Shown here one piece after another: positions 1 to 9,141 of a stretch of 40,366 nucleotides of DNA (positions are counted from its first letter, which is position 1; each line of letters begins with the position of its first letter). The stretch spans positions 1 through 40,366 of the forward strand of contig CAJQOS010000018.1 in NCBI GenBank assembly GCA_905479975.1, read 5' to 3'. The notes beneath the pieces were generated by a model that saw only the letters and a list, made by a program, of their open reading frames with translations, did not search any database and had not been told where the DNA came from. The position numbers were made by a program, and so were the translations under genes. Origin of the DNA: an uncultured Puniceicoccaceae bacterium (lineage in GTDB: Bacteria > Verrucomicrobiota > Verrucomicrobiia > Opitutales > Coraliomargaritaceae).

Positions 1-893
1 CGAAGCAAGACATGCATATCCATGGAGACGGTGGTCACCGTGCCAGTCGCAGTTAAGAGTTGTCGCCGATACTGTGTCGTAGAGCTGCCAAGTGTGGCGA
101 GCGTATCGACATTGGCAGTCAGCATGCGAATGACTTCGCGCACACGGATCTCGGCCACGCGGAGCTTCGCCTGCACCTCGGCGTCGTCGGGCATCACCGC
201 GAGGCTGGACCGCAGGTTTTTCACTTCGTCGAGCGACAGGTCTAAATATACGGAGATGTTGACTGCACTGGTCTCAATATGCTCTTGGGCGTCGATCTGC
301 AGTGCGGAAAGGTCGATTTGGTAGCGCTCAGCGACGCGACAGGTCTCCAGCAGGGTGCGATTAATACGATTGTTCAGACGAGCAGCCTCATAGAGTTCGC
401 GGTCGATCGCAATCTGCTCCAAGGCCGGCTTGTTAAAATCGGGCATAGCGATGCGCTCTCGAATTCGCTCGAGGGCAGACTCAATATTGGAGGGGATCTC
501 TCCCAAGAGCTGCACCGCGTCCTGATAATACGTGTCCAAGGCGAAGCCCGCATCACTGAAGCCCGCGACTTGCTCACAATAGCTTAAGGATAATTTAACG
601 GTTTCTTCCCAGAGTTGGTCGGTGCGCCGCCCCAGCACTTGCACCATGACCCGCTCACCTTCGTCCATCTGCGCTTCCAACGCTCTGAGATCGGCGCGGT
701 TGGCATTGATCTGCTCCCATTTGGCAGACAACTCCTTTGCGCGGCTTTCGGACAGGGGCACCTTTGCCGCAGCGGGTGCGGTCGTGTCCTGAGCGCTGGT
801 GTCTGCCCACAATGGACTACCAAAGAGCCCGACACAGAGAGATAAGAGAGAGAGTTGCCAATGATATGACTTTGCTAAGATTTGAATGGACAC
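1..893 (-). CDS. Secreted coiled-coil protein, probable N-terminus of an MscS-type mechanosensitive channel (partial)
   Basis: One minus-strand frame is open from a GTG at 893 to the left edge, giving 297 visible residues; the C-terminus lies outside the window. The frame is preceded by in-frame stops, so GTG at 891-893 is the best start. The N-terminus looks like a signal peptide (hydrophobic LSLLSLCVGLFG, then SPLWA-D as a cleavage site). The remainder is almost entirely charged helix rich in Glu, Arg, Leu and Ala with a coiled-coil look. Large MscS/MscK relatives have a long periplasmic helical region before the membrane channel, and the late segment (YRRQLLTATGTVTT) resembles the linker before the first channel helix. 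No channel domain is visible, so the family call is inference. A coiled-coil envelope protein of another kind remains possible. Confidence 0.55.
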   Translation of the reverse strand, partial: MSIQILAKSYHWQLSLLSLCVGLFGSPLWADTSAQDTTAPAAAKVPLSESRAKELSAKWEQINANRADLRALEAQMDEGERVMVQVLGRRTDQLWEETVKLSLSYCEQVAGFSDAGFALDTYYQDAVQLLGEIPSNIESALERIRERIAMPDFNKPALEQIAIDRELYEAARLNNRINRTLLETCRVAERYQIDLSALQIDAQEHIETSAVNISVYLDLSLDEVKNLRSSLAVMPDDAEVQAKLRVAEIRVREVIRMLTANVDTLATLGSSTTQYRRQLLTATGTVTTVSMDMHVLL

Positions 894-1689
894 GTGAATG
901 AGAGCGATAAGCGGTTACAGGAAATGAATCACTCAAATGTTAGGCAGCAACGAGCGAAGTCAACCCAAGGCATTATTATGCGTGAGTGCTGGTGGAGCGC
1001 CGAGTGGTCAAAATGGACACTATCAGAAGCCGAAAATCAGAGGACGATCAAGGACACCCGCATTTTATAGTAAACAGACGCGACTGGCGTGCCATCACAA
1101 CAGAGATCCTCCAGCAGACACACCGTGGGGCCCTCGCGCCAGAATGGGGTCATTTCTGAATGGCCCGAAATCAAGGGGCTTTGACGACAGTCAAGACTAA
1201 CTGGGATAGGCTGCTTTAGCTGCCCGCAGAACCCCTAGTCATTTCGTGGTAGATCGTTATAGAAAAACGGCAGCTAAAGCAGCCGGTCCCAGTGATTTCA
1301 ATGTGATGCTTAAGTTCGTGCCATTCGGGTCATTCCGTAATTCTTGCATTGCGATATTTTAATAAGCGAAAACCCCAACTGATCACAGACCGAAGACGAT
1401 CGGAAACGGCAAGCAGCTACGGCGGAGTATTAATGGCGGATGCACGCCTCCCCTCTCGCCAATCGCTCTGCGTGCTCCGCGATCTCGAGCGTAGCCTGCC
1501 GCGTGCGCGTAGCGTTTTACGCTGCGGGCGGTTAAACAATGCAGAACCAAAGTTATCTATACTGGCGGACGTCTGGGACATACGCCCCTTACGAAGTGAG
1601 GTGAAGGAGCACTCCGTCACTCTTTACTCCAGAGCCGCGGCGAACGGGTCGAGGCCACTCAATCAACCGGACCATGTCCCTCCTCCTAT
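894..1689. other. Long intergenic region without a supported gene
   Basis: About 800 bases separate the DUF1254 gene from the GTG-started gene, both on the minus strand. Short open frames occur in several frames, but none has a convincing start, family resemblance or consistent codon use. The only clear structure is the inverted repeat at 1201-1292. The part from about 1380 to 1690 is GC-rich and could hold an old gene remnant, but I recognise nothing in it. Confidence 0.6.
1201..1292. repeat. Long inverted repeat (24-base arms, 44-base spacer)
   Basis: Arms at 1201-1224 and 1269-1292 are complementary at 22 of 24 positions; the two mismatches sit near the outer third. The inner core GCTGCTTTAGCTGCC is partly self-palindromic, and a closely similar core occurs at 24561-24575. 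This points to a dispersed palindromic element rather than a dedicated terminator. It lies in the spacer after the minus-strand DUF1254 gene and could also fold in its transcript. Confidence 0.75.
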
Positions 1690-3261
1690 TTACCATGCGC
1701 CTGGCACGATCTCCCCTGGCTGCCAAGTCTTGTCGAACCAGGGCTCAAGTGGGCCGTAGAGGCGCAGGATGGTAAACCAGCCCTTGCCCGGTACGGTTTG
1801 AATCCAATTGTGAGTTTTGCCTGCGGGTGCTTCGGGGCCGAAATATAGTGTGACGGAACCATCGTCGTTCTCGAGCAGAGGGTCCCGCTTGTTGTTGCGG
1901 CTTGGGAAGGGTTGGTCGGTCTGCAGCTCAGAGCGAGTCTGAGGGTCGTAGATCACCACTGACCAGAAATCTTTGGCGGGGGCATCGGCGGGGATGGTCA
2001 GGGTATACTGCTGATCGCCTTCGAGGTAGGCGCCACTGTTGTCGCGCTCGGTCCATGCATACTGGGAGCCAGCGCCGACGATCTTGGCGGCCATGGCGGG
2101 AGTGTTCACGGTGGCGAGGTAGAAGAACAAGGTGCGTGCATTGAGGTTACGCCCGCCCAGACCGCCATCGCGCAACCAGCGGTAGTCGCCGCCGACGAAG
2201 GCCATTTTCCACTGACTGTCAGGGTAGAACAGGATCTCAGGGTCACGACTGGCGAGGCTAATCGTGCGCGCGGTTGCATTACCAACCGCAGCGGCCTCCT
2301 GGAGCAGGGCCTGCAGGTGTGCGTCGGGCTGGAATGCATTGCCCTTCTGAATGCCGATGTCGGCAACGAGTCCACGTAGCTCCGGATCGATGAAGCTGAT
2401 CGGCTCTTTTTGAATCACATGGTTTAATTCCAGGTAGAATTTTTCGTTGTTGGCGTGGATGGTGTTGATCTGCATCTCCGAGAGCTTGGTATATTCCATC
2501 GCAGGCGGATTGGCCGCTGCGGCGAGCGGGTAAACTTTGAGGCCCTCGCGGAACATCTTGACGGCGGTGTCGGTTTTCCCATCGACGAGGAAGCCACGCA
2601 GGATGAGCCAGTTGGTATAGGACGGAGATTGGACCACGTAGTAGTGCTCAGTCACGCCTGCTGTGGTTACCGGAATCTGGGAATTATCATTGGCAAAGGT
2701 AATCGGCAGCCCGTTGTAATCGGGCGGAAGAATCAGATACTTACCGCCCTGCCCTCGGTCGGGGCCGGGCGCCCCCATATCGACGACGAAGCGGAAGAAG
2801 GCGTCATTGAGTGTGCCAGGTCCGCATTTAGGTGGAATCTCAACCACGGTGGGCCCATCACGTTCGAGATCGAGAATGGCGGAGCAGTAAACGGTGTCGG
2901 TATTGCCGGTCAGGAAGAGCGGATTGGAATCGAGCAGGTCCTCGGCCAGCAGGGCGTGATTAGCTGCGGTCAGCCCATGCTCAACATGGGCTAGGCGCAT
3001 CGCTTCGATGGAGCAGGCTGGCATGAGATTGAGAAACACTTCCACGGCTCGCAGATATGTGAGATGATCGTGGAGCTTGTCGGCAGTTTCTTGGGTCGGG
3101 CGACCATCGGTGAACTCGAGTTTACCGAGGAATTGGGTCTCTACGGTATCGGGGGTCATGATCTCCGAGGGGATTGGAGTGTTATAGCCATTGGGCACCA
3201 CGGCATGAAGTATGCCGAAAGCTGGAAGTAGGAAGAGTGACAGAGAGGTGATTTTGGTCAT
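1690..3261 (-). CDS. DUF1254/DUF1214 domain secreted protein
   Basis: The protein has 523 residues and begins with a probable signal peptide (hydrophobic SLFLLPAFGILHA). Residues about 60-200 match the DUF1254 pattern, including the YLRAVEVFLNLMP and FLTGNTDTVYCSAILDL regions. The last 110 residues match DUF1214, with DFWSVVIYDPQTRSELQT, GSVTLYFGPEAPAG and GWFTILRLYGPLEPWFDKTW. Proteins with this pair are widespread, periplasmic or secreted, and of unknown biochemical role. The gene follows the AttH cassette on the same strand after 158 bases and may be read with it or from its own promoter. Its 5' leader is unusual because a (GT)10 run lies only 7 bases before the start codon. Family membership is secure; function is not known. 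Confidence 0.9.
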   Translation of the reverse strand: MTKITSLSLFLLPAFGILHAVVPNGYNTPIPSEIMTPDTVETQFLGKLEFTDGRPTQETADKLHDHLTYLRAVEVFLNLMPACSIEAMRLAHVEHGLTAANHALLAEDLLDSNPLFLTGNTDTVYCSAILDLERDGPTVVEIPPKCGPGTLNDAFFRFVVDMGAPGPDRGQGGKYLILPPDYNGLPITFANDNSQIPVTTAGVTEHYYVVQSPSYTNWLILRGFLVDGKTDTAVKMFREGLKVYPLAAAANPPAMEYTKLSEMQINTIHANNEKFYLELNHVIQKEPISFIDPELRGLVADIGIQKGNAFQPDAHLQALLQEAAAVGNATARTISLASRDPEILFYPDSQWKMAFVGGDYRWLRDGGLGGRNLNARTLFFYLATVNTPAMAAKIVGAGSQYAWTERDNSGAYLEGDQQYTLTIPADAPAKDFWSVVIYDPQTRSELQTDQPFPSRNNKRDPLLENDDGSVTLYFGPEAPAGKTHNWIQTVPGKGWFTILRLYGPLEPWFDKTWQPGEIVPGAW

Positions 3262-3268
3262 AACCGCA

Positions 3269-3289
3269 GTGTGTGTGTGTGTGTGTGTG
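3269..3289. repeat. (GT)10 dinucleotide microsatellite in the leader of the DUF1254 gene
   Basis: Ten GT units plus one G run uninterrupted just upstream of the ATG at 3261; on the coding strand this reads as (CA)10. It occupies the place where a ribosome binding site would lie. Slippage would change leader length and spacing but not the reading frame. Confidence 0.9.
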
Positions 3290-3419
3290 ATCAGGAGTCT
3301 CTTTTAGCGGGTAAATGTCAGTAACGTGCAGCATCATATCTGTAAAAGTGAAATCCTGCAACCGAGCCCAGCACTCTTTGACGGGTGATCAAGCGAAGGA
3401 GTGCCGCGTCTACGCGCGC

Positions 3420-4589
3420 CTACTTTAACTCGCTTGCCAGACCACCGCCATAACCGGCCAGCTCTAGGTAGGCACGGCCAATCTCTTGGCCAGATGCATC
3501 TAAGACCAGACAGGCACCTTCCCAATAAGGATTCTCGGAGCGATTCCCGATGAACTCCTGCGCATCTAAAAGTGGACGCAGGCGATAGTGCTTGGTTCTG
3601 CCATCACGCGGATCGATGGCTTCGATGCTGACGCTGGTCGGATAGCGCTGGCCTGTTTGCGGACTGGTCCAGTAGGCGTCTTCTTGCCATTGAAACTGAT
3701 CGGCATAGACGCCACGCACCTGCGCGGCCTCGTCGATCCAATAGACCGCTGACCAGGGATCACTGCCGCCATCGGCTTTACGCAAGCGATAGGCTTTCAC
3801 CTCGGTGCCATCGTCGAGCTGAATGGCCGTCCAATCCCACCCTTCGAGGTCGGAGCCGAGCTGGCTCGAAGCGATCTCGTGATCCTGCCACGCCACGCCC
3901 TGGACCTCGGTAACGACACCTTGGCGGATGATGCGGCCTTCGACCTGCAGTCGTGTATAAGTCCAGTAGAGGCTGACCGCAGCGGGATCTGCTCCCTTAC
4001 GGCTGAGCCCACGTTGCCCAAAGCTGACAATCGGTTTGAGCGGTGTAAAAGTCAGACTGACTTGCGTGGTATCAGGCAGTTTAAAGTCCATATCAAAGGA
4101 CCTGCCATCGGCGCTCTCATGCGCCCGAATCGGGGTCGCCCACAGGTCCAGTTTACCAGTGGCCGCACGTGCCTGCCAACCTTCGCGATTGACCCGTTCG
4201 ACGCTGTGGTAGCGCTGCGCACTGATCTCGCTCAGAGCAGCATGGCTCATATACAGCTGTTGGTCGCCAAAGACCGCGGCACTGCCAGCACGACTCAAAT
4301 CCGTCGCAGGATCACCGGCGAGTCGGAACACCGTGGATTGAAAACCAAATGCCTCCACACCCTCGACTGCCTCGAGGTGGCCCACCCAATACCACCACTC
4401 GATCGCATATTGGGGATGCGCGCCGTGCGCTGCGGGCAGCACGATCGCGGTATCAGGCTGCGGTACAGGATAGCCCGTTGTGGTCCGTAGCGGGGGCTCG
4501 ATCCATGTATTGGCAAAACCACTACAGAGCGCACTGGCCCAGACGATCGAAGCGACTACCAAAGGATAACTGAGAGTATTTACGCGCAT
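3420..4589 (-). CDS. AttH/CrtC-like lipocalin-fold secreted protein (predicted hydrolase)
   Basis: A 389-residue protein with an N-terminal signal peptide ending near ASALCSGFANTW. The body has the hallmarks of the AttH / carotenoid 1,2-hydratase-like family: an early IEWWYWVGHLE (residues about 62-72), GFQSTVFRL, a central SLYWTYTRLQVEG and a later AWQDHEIASSQLG and GWDWTAIQLDDG. These proteins form paired lipocalin-like barrels that probably bind a lipid or other hydrophobic ligand; enzymatic activity is not shown for most. The start codon lies 3 bases after the stop of the FtsX-like permease. The ABC ATPase, permease and AttH order on one strand is a recurrent cassette (attE-attF/G-attH in Agrobacterium). 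The likely site of action is the periplasm or outer membrane. Confidence 0.88.
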   Translation of the reverse strand: MRVNTLSYPLVVASIVWASALCSGFANTWIEPPLRTTTGYPVPQPDTAIVLPAAHGAHPQYAIEWWYWVGHLEAVEGVEAFGFQSTVFRLAGDPATDLSRAGSAAVFGDQQLYMSHAALSEISAQRYHSVERVNREGWQARAATGKLDLWATPIRAHESADGRSFDMDFKLPDTTQVSLTFTPLKPIVSFGQRGLSRKGADPAAVSLYWTYTRLQVEGRIIRQGVVTEVQGVAWQDHEIASSQLGSDLEGWDWTAIQLDDGTEVKAYRLRKADGGSDPWSAVYWIDEAAQVRGVYADQFQWQEDAYWTSPQTGQRYPTSVSIEAIDPRDGRTKHYRLRPLLDAQEFIGNRSENPYWEGACLVLDASGQEIGRAYLELAGYGGGLASELK

Positions 4590-4592
4590 ATA

Positions 4593-7196
4593 CTATAGAT
4601 GTTTGGTTTGATTATGTGTAAACCACCACGCCCCAGCACCGACGCCGCAAAGGTAGCCACATGCCGTAAGCAAGAGGCCAAATTGGACGAACTGCACCCA
4701 TGGCAGCGTCCATTGCAGCGTCCAGCCGAACGACTGCACATTGATCACCGCAACCAGCAACCAGCCCAGCGCGACTCCAAGAAAGGTGCCACTGCCCCAC
4801 GCGGCCAGTGCGATCCCAGCGCCCTCCAACCCCGCCGCTGCGATCAAGCGACGCCGTGAAAACCCTAAACAGTCGAGCGTCGCCCATGCTCTGGCAGACT
4901 CTTGGAAGATAGCCAATAGCCCGAGCAGTAAACCGACAAATGCGACGCTCAAGCCGATACCATTGAGCGCGGTAGTGACCCGAAAGGTCTGATCAAAAAT
5001 ACCCAGGGCCAAGGTGCGCAGCTCGGTGGCATTGCGAATATCCAGCCCTGGGTAGCGCAAGCGGAGGGTATCTCTGAGTGTATTGGTAGCGATGCCTGGC
5101 TCTAAAAACAGGCTGGTATTGATCGCGCGCGCTGAGCCCGTCCACTCCTGCCACACCGCTTGATCGATCGCAGCGGAGCCAAACTCATTGCCATAGTCCG
5201 AAAAGATGCCAATCGGCGAGACCAGCCTCGGTCCGGAGGGAGTCTGCAACGCGACGGCGCCGCCCTGAAGCAGATCAAACCGTCGGGCGAAGGTCTCACT
5301 GACGAGTGCAGGCTCTGCTCCCTCAAGCGCCTGCAACTGGCCGGGCTCACGTAACCACAGCTGCAGCAGTGGCCCGGACCACAGCTCAAAATCCACACCG
5401 ACGAGCTGTGTCGTGCCAACGGGTGCATCGACGATCTCGACATAGACCGTATCCGCAAAGCGGATACCTTCGAGTGCCTCGAGCTCTACGAGTAGATGAG
5501 GGTCGATGCCATTCACCGAACCCGCCCCCGATGCCCCGCGCTCGGAAATATAGAGTTCCGCCTGAAAGCGAACGTCGAACCAACGCTCGATCGTGCCACG
5601 AAAGCTGCCAACCATCTGCAGCATGCCAGCGACCATACCGACCGCCACCACGAGCCCTGCGACTGCGAGGCGATGGCGGCTGGATCCGTCGGCCAGTCGA
5701 CTGAGCGCGACGCGCAGCACTGCGCCATCGGCCCATTTGCGGCAGAGCCCAGCGCCCCACGATAGCACTTGCCCACTCAGTAGCGCGACGCCAAATATCC
5801 AACAGGCCGCCGCGGCAAAGCCACCCACCGGCAGCCTCCCCCCACCGCTCATTGAATGCGAAGGCAGTAGCAGGCACAGCATCCCCATCACTAGTAAGGT
5901 AGTGCCGAAAGCGGGCCGATGCAGCCAACTGAACCCCGGTGACCAATCGCCGCGCGCGAGCACCTGTGCTGGCGGTGTCAACATGGCATCGCGTGCAGGA
6001 ATCAATCCGGCGAGCACACTGAAAGCCACGCCTAGGCCGATACCGAGCGCCCAATCGTAGCCGGTAAGCTGAATCGCCTCGATGGAGGTGGCAAAATAGA
6101 GCGCATTGACCGTTTCTGCGAGCAAGTGCACCGCGCCCCCAGCGAGTAGGACCCCCACTCCGATACCTCCGATCGAGCCGACCAGCCCAATCAAGAACGC
6201 CTCTAACAGGTACAGCCAGAACAGCGTCTGCGCACCGACTCCGAGGCTGCGCAGGGTCGCCATTTCCGAGCGGCGACGCACCACGGCGCCATCGAGTGCT
6301 TGTAGAATCAGATACGCCCCAACGAGGATCGCAATCAATGACAGGATCGTGAGATTGAGCCGGAAGGCCTGCGTCATACTCGCTCTTTTTTCAGCGCGCT
6401 CTGCTGAAAGGCTCAGGACTACCCCCTCCGGCAGCACTGCCGCCAAACGTTGCGCCACGGCATCCACATAGTCGGAATCGACGCGTGCGGTGCGATTCGT
6501 GAGGATCACCTCGACACGATCCAGCGAGCCGACCTTGGCCAAAAATTGTTGCGCGACGACGATATCGCAAATGACTAAATCCTCTGGGAGCGGTGCAGTG
6601 TTTGAGCGCAGCACTCCTGCCACAGGCACCTCAGCGAGACGGCCGCCGAAGGCATATTTGAGAGCGTCCCCACGAGCCAGTCCGGCATCCTCCGCCAGGC
6701 GCCCCGAAATCCAGACTCCCGACTCCGCACCGATCCAGTCATACCACTCATTCGAATCGCCCTCCTCGCCAGTGAACGAGAGGCCCTGCTCAATAAAGTT
6801 TGGTAAGTTGCCTACTGCAATGAGGTCCAAGCCTACGATGCGCAACTGGCGGATGGCCTGCCCCTGAGGATCCATTTGTGCCACCGAACCCTCGACCACG
6901 GGTAATAAGTGCCAGTCCGGATCCAGCGCCATCGTTGCCAGTGCATCGAGCATGGCAGGCTCGAGCGCCCCGACCGAGGCTTCGATGATAAAATCACTCC
7001 TGCCTGACACTGCCTCATTGAACAGCCCAAAATTTGCTGAAGCCGCGCGACTCGCTTGACGAATGCCGTTGAAGGCTCCAACACCCACCGCGACGATGCA
7101 AAGCAACACCACATAACTGGCCCAGCCCTCGCGCCAGTGGCGCAGGGTCGTCTTGGTCAACAGCAGCAGTGCTAAATGATCTCGTAGGCGCATCAC
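4593..7196 (-). CDS. FtsX-like ABC transporter permease (two FtsX domains)
   Basis: The 867-residue protein has one membrane helix near residues 28-46, a long extracytoplasmic segment, a first FtsX-like set of helices at about 280-400 ([20 protein letters not shown] onward), a middle helix pair near 430-490, a second extracytoplasmic segment and a final FtsX-like set at about 745-860. The phrase [13 protein letters not shown] after a helix is typical of FtsX/MacB-type permeases. The start overlaps the stop of the ABC ATPase gene by four bases, indicating translational coupling. With that ATPase and the AttH-like protein it probably forms a type VII mechanotransmission or lipoprotein/lipid-handling system at the inner membrane. 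The cargo cannot be deduced. Confidence 0.92.
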   Translation of the reverse strand: MMRLRDHLALLLLTKTTLRHWREGWASYVVLLCIVAVGVGAFNGIRQASRAASANFGLFNEAVSGRSDFIIEASVGALEPAMLDALATMALDPDWHLLPVVEGSVAQMDPQGQAIRQLRIVGLDLIAVGNLPNFIEQGLSFTGEEGDSNEWYDWIGAESGVWISGRLAEDAGLARGDALKYAFGGRLAEVPVAGVLRSNTAPLPEDLVICDIVVAQQFLAKVGSLDRVEVILTNRTARVDSDYVDAVAQRLAAVLPEGVVLSLSAERAEKRASMTQAFRLNLTILSLIAILVGAYLILQALDGAVVRRRSEMATLRSLGVGAQTLFWLYLLEAFLIGLVGSIGGIGVGVLLAGGAVHLLAETVNALYFATSIEAIQLTGYDWALGIGLGVAFSVLAGLIPARDAMLTPPAQVLARGDWSPGFSWLHRPAFGTTLLVMGMLCLLLPSHSMSGGGRLPVGGFAAAACWIFGVALLSGQVLSWGAGLCRKWADGAVLRVALSRLADGSSRHRLAVAGLVVAVGMVAGMLQMVGSFRGTIERWFDVRFQAELYISERGASGAGSVNGIDPHLLVELEALEGIRFADTVYVEIVDAPVGTTQLVGVDFELWSGPLLQLWLREPGQLQALEGAEPALVSETFARRFDLLQGGAVALQTPSGPRLVSPIGIFSDYGNEFGSAAIDQAVWQEWTGSARAINTSLFLEPGIATNTLRDTLRLRYPGLDIRNATELRTLALGIFDQTFRVTTALNGIGLSVAFVGLLLGLLAIFQESARAWATLDCLGFSRRRLIAAAGLEGAGIALAAWGSGTFLGVALGWLLVAVINVQSFGWTLQWTLPWVQFVQFGLLLTACGYLCGVGAGAWWFTHNQTKHL

Positions 7197-7876
7197 GACA
7201 TCGGCGCATCCATGATACGGCCATCGCGCATCGCGACGACACGTTCACAGATACGAGTCGACTCCCGATCATGGGTGACGAGAAGAACTGCAATTTGATG
7301 CGCCTGAGAGAGCACCTCGAGCAGGTCCAGCACCTTGGCGCCGTTCACTGAATCGAGGCTCCCGGTTGGCTCGTCGGCGAGGATCAAGCGTGGCCGGTGC
7401 ATGACCGCGCGCGCAAGTGCCACTCGCTGCCGCTCGCCGCCACTGAGCGAATCCGGCCGATGCGTGGCACGATGCTCCAAACCGACCGACTTTAGGAGTT
7501 GATGAGCGCGCTCGACACGTTCCTGCTTCTGCATGCCGATCAGCTGGCCCGGGAGCTCAATGTTCTCAATCGCGGATAACGTCGGCAGTAAATGAAAGCT
7601 CTGAAAGACGTAGCCGATCTGCTCGCGGCGTATACGGTCCAAGTGGTCACGCGACTCGCTCTGCAAGGGCTGCCCCGCGATCGTGATGCGCCCAGAGTCA
7701 ATGGGCTCGATCCCGCAGAGGCAATTGAGCAAGGTCGACTTACCACTACCGCTCGGGCCGGTCAGGGCAACCCGTTCGCCTGCGCGAACCTGAAGGTTGA
7801 CGCCATGCAGCACCTCCACAGCACCGTAGGCTTTGGTCACCTGGTTGACTTCTAAAATTGAATGACACTCACTCAC
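7193..7876 (-). CDS. ABC transporter ATP-binding protein, LolD/MacB type
   Basis: The 227-residue protein is a single nucleotide-binding domain. It shows Walker [10 protein letters not shown] (about 39-47), the Q-loop in [15 protein letters not shown], the signature [14 protein letters not shown], Walker [13 protein letters not shown] and a switch His in LLVTHDRE. The sequence GNTT-free Q-loop context and the short length are those of LolD/MacB ATPases that pair with FtsX-fold permeases. It is the first gene of the cassette continuing into the permease and the AttH-like gene, so its transcript probably starts in the 7877-7994 spacer. It would energise the permease from the cytoplasm. Confidence 0.93.
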   Translation of the reverse strand: MSECHSILEVNQVTKAYGAVEVLHGVNLQVRAGERVALTGPSGSGKSTLLNCLCGIEPIDSGRITIAGQPLQSESRDHLDRIRREQIGYVFQSFHLLPTLSAIENIELPGQLIGMQKQERVERAHQLLKSVGLEHRATHRPDSLSGGERQRVALARAVMHRPRLILADEPTGSLDSVNGAKVLDLLEVLSQAHQIAVLLVTHDRESTRICERVVAMRDGRIMDAPMS

Positions 7877-7994
7877 ATCAAGCAGCTATAGCGAAGTTCA
7901 CTGATTTGCAACTGGCAGCACCAAGTAACCATGAACAAATAGAAATGAATCGAACGACGATCGGGCCACCGCGTATCGAGCTTCGCTCACGCGG

Positions 7995-8234
7995 CTAGCG
8001 GCTTGCTTGGATCTCGCGCAACTTGGCTCGCTGCTTATCAAACTCGCCACGCTTACAATTACAGTGCAGGCATAGCGGGGAATTATAAAAAAGGATGAAG
8101 CGTTCGTGTAAGTACAGGGGGCGCTGTTGCCCTAATTCGACTAGCCGCAGGGCATCATCACAACTCGGCACGATGGCGCCAAGTAGTGGATATACAAAAG
8201 AACTGATGGTTCGTTTTTCAGTAGATGGCTTCAT
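7995..8234 (-). CDS. Small zf-HC2-like (anti-sigma zinc-finger type) protein
   Basis: A 79-residue protein is predicted from ATG at 8234; the frame extends further upstream, and a GTG inside (before PSCDDALRL) is another possible start. The stretch PSCDDALRLVELGQQRPLYL, then HERF and PLCLHCNC, resembles small zf-HC2-like proteins in which an early Cys and a late CxxC bind zinc. The His usually found four residues before the CxxC is Asn here, so metal binding is doubtful. No sigma factor gene lies beside it, unlike typical anti-sigma factors. The gene follows the ABC cassette in position but is read toward it. Both the call and the start are tentative. Confidence 0.45.
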   Translation of the reverse strand: MKPSTEKRTISSFVYPLLGAIVPSCDDALRLVELGQQRPLYLHERFILFYNSPLCLHCNCKRGEFDKQRAKLREIQASR

Positions 8235-8373
8235 AAACGTGCATAGGTAGCCACATCGACTGACTTTGCCAGTGCGCAGGTGCGTTTCTCTAAGATCCGC
8301 GGAAAGAACGGGACGAGCGGCCCACAGCGACAACGATACTGTAATGTTTACTGGCTAGCTACGATCCGTGGTT

Positions 8374-9102
8374 ATGCAAAATGAACAGACGACAAAGACG
8401 GTCCTCATCGGTGGCATCACTGGCGGCATTGGTAGTGCACTGGCTCAGCAACTAACTTCACAGGGTGACACCGTCGCAGGCTTTTCCCGCAGCGGCACTG
8501 ATGGCGCAGCAGCCTGCGACGCCACCGATCCACAGGCATTGGCAGAGTATTGCAAGCAAGCTGCCAGTGCGCTTGGCCGGATTGATGGCTACGTGCATGC
8601 CATCGGCTCGATCTACCTCAAACCGGCCCATCTCACACCAGTCGAGGATTGGATGCATGTGATGAATCAAAATCTGAATAGCGCCTTCTATGCCCTACGC
8701 GCGATGCTGCCGATCCTTCAGAAACAGGGCGCCGGACGCCTGCTCTTCTTCAGCTCGGTGGCAGCCGAGGTCGGACTCGCCAATCATGAGGCGATCGCAG
8801 CCTCAAAAGGCGGACTGGCGGCACTGGTGCGCAGCGCTGCGGCGACCTATGCGCCGCGCGGCATTCGCATCAACGCCATCGCACCGAGCCTCACCGATAC
8901 CCCGCTGAGCAGTGGCATCACCAGCAATGAACAAGCGCTGAAAATATCGCAACAAATGCATCCACTGGGCGCGATCAATATCGCGGCAGATGTGGCCAGC
9001 CTAGCAGCTTGGCTACTCTCGGACGCGGCTCAACAAGTCACAGGGCAAGTCTTTGTTATGGACGGCGGCCTTTCCAGTATTGTGCCGAAGCCGAAGCTGT
9101 AG
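8374..9102 (+). CDS. Atypical short-chain dehydrogenase/reductase (SDR)
   Basis: A 242-residue Rossmann-fold protein is predicted from ATG at 8374; a GTG six bases earlier is also in frame. The nucleotide-binding motif appears as GGITGGIG near the N-terminus, an NxxS-type segment as LLFFSSVAAEVGL, and the late PxxxxT region as IAPSLTDTPLS. The classical YxxxK catalytic motif is changed: the segment reads NHEAIAASKGG, so the Lys is present but the Tyr position holds Ile. A subgroup of SDRs with NH-AIAA-KGG is known to have this change, so the fold is secure but standard dehydrogenase chemistry is doubtful. The AcuI-like gene converges on it with 39 bases between. Substrate unknown. Confidence 0.85.
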   Translation: MQNEQTTKTVLIGGITGGIGSALAQQLTSQGDTVAGFSRSGTDGAAACDATDPQALAEYCKQAASALGRIDGYVHAIGSIYLKPAHLTPVEDWMHVMNQNLNSAFYALRAMLPILQKQGAGRLLFFSSVAAEVGLANHEAIAASKGGLAALVRSAAATYAPRGIRINAIAPSLTDTPLSSGITSNEQALKISQQMHPLGAINIAADVASLAAWLLSDAAQQVTGQVFVMDGGLSSIVPKPKL

Positions 9103-9141
9103 CAGGGGAAGAAAACTGGGTTCAAACTTCCATTGAATGCA

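Noticed and set aside
1349-1759. 136-residue plus-strand open frame running into the end of the DUF1254 gene
   Set aside because: It overlaps a well-supported gene on the other strand, has no start signal and no family resemblance.
2455-2994. 179-residue plus-strand open frame inside the DUF1254 gene
   Set aside because: It is antisense to a clearly conserved coding frame; open length is explained by codon bias.
5386-6054. 222-residue minus-strand open frame within the FtsX permease gene
   Set aside because: It is in another frame of a continuous permease gene and is Arg/Gly rich, typical of a shadow frame.
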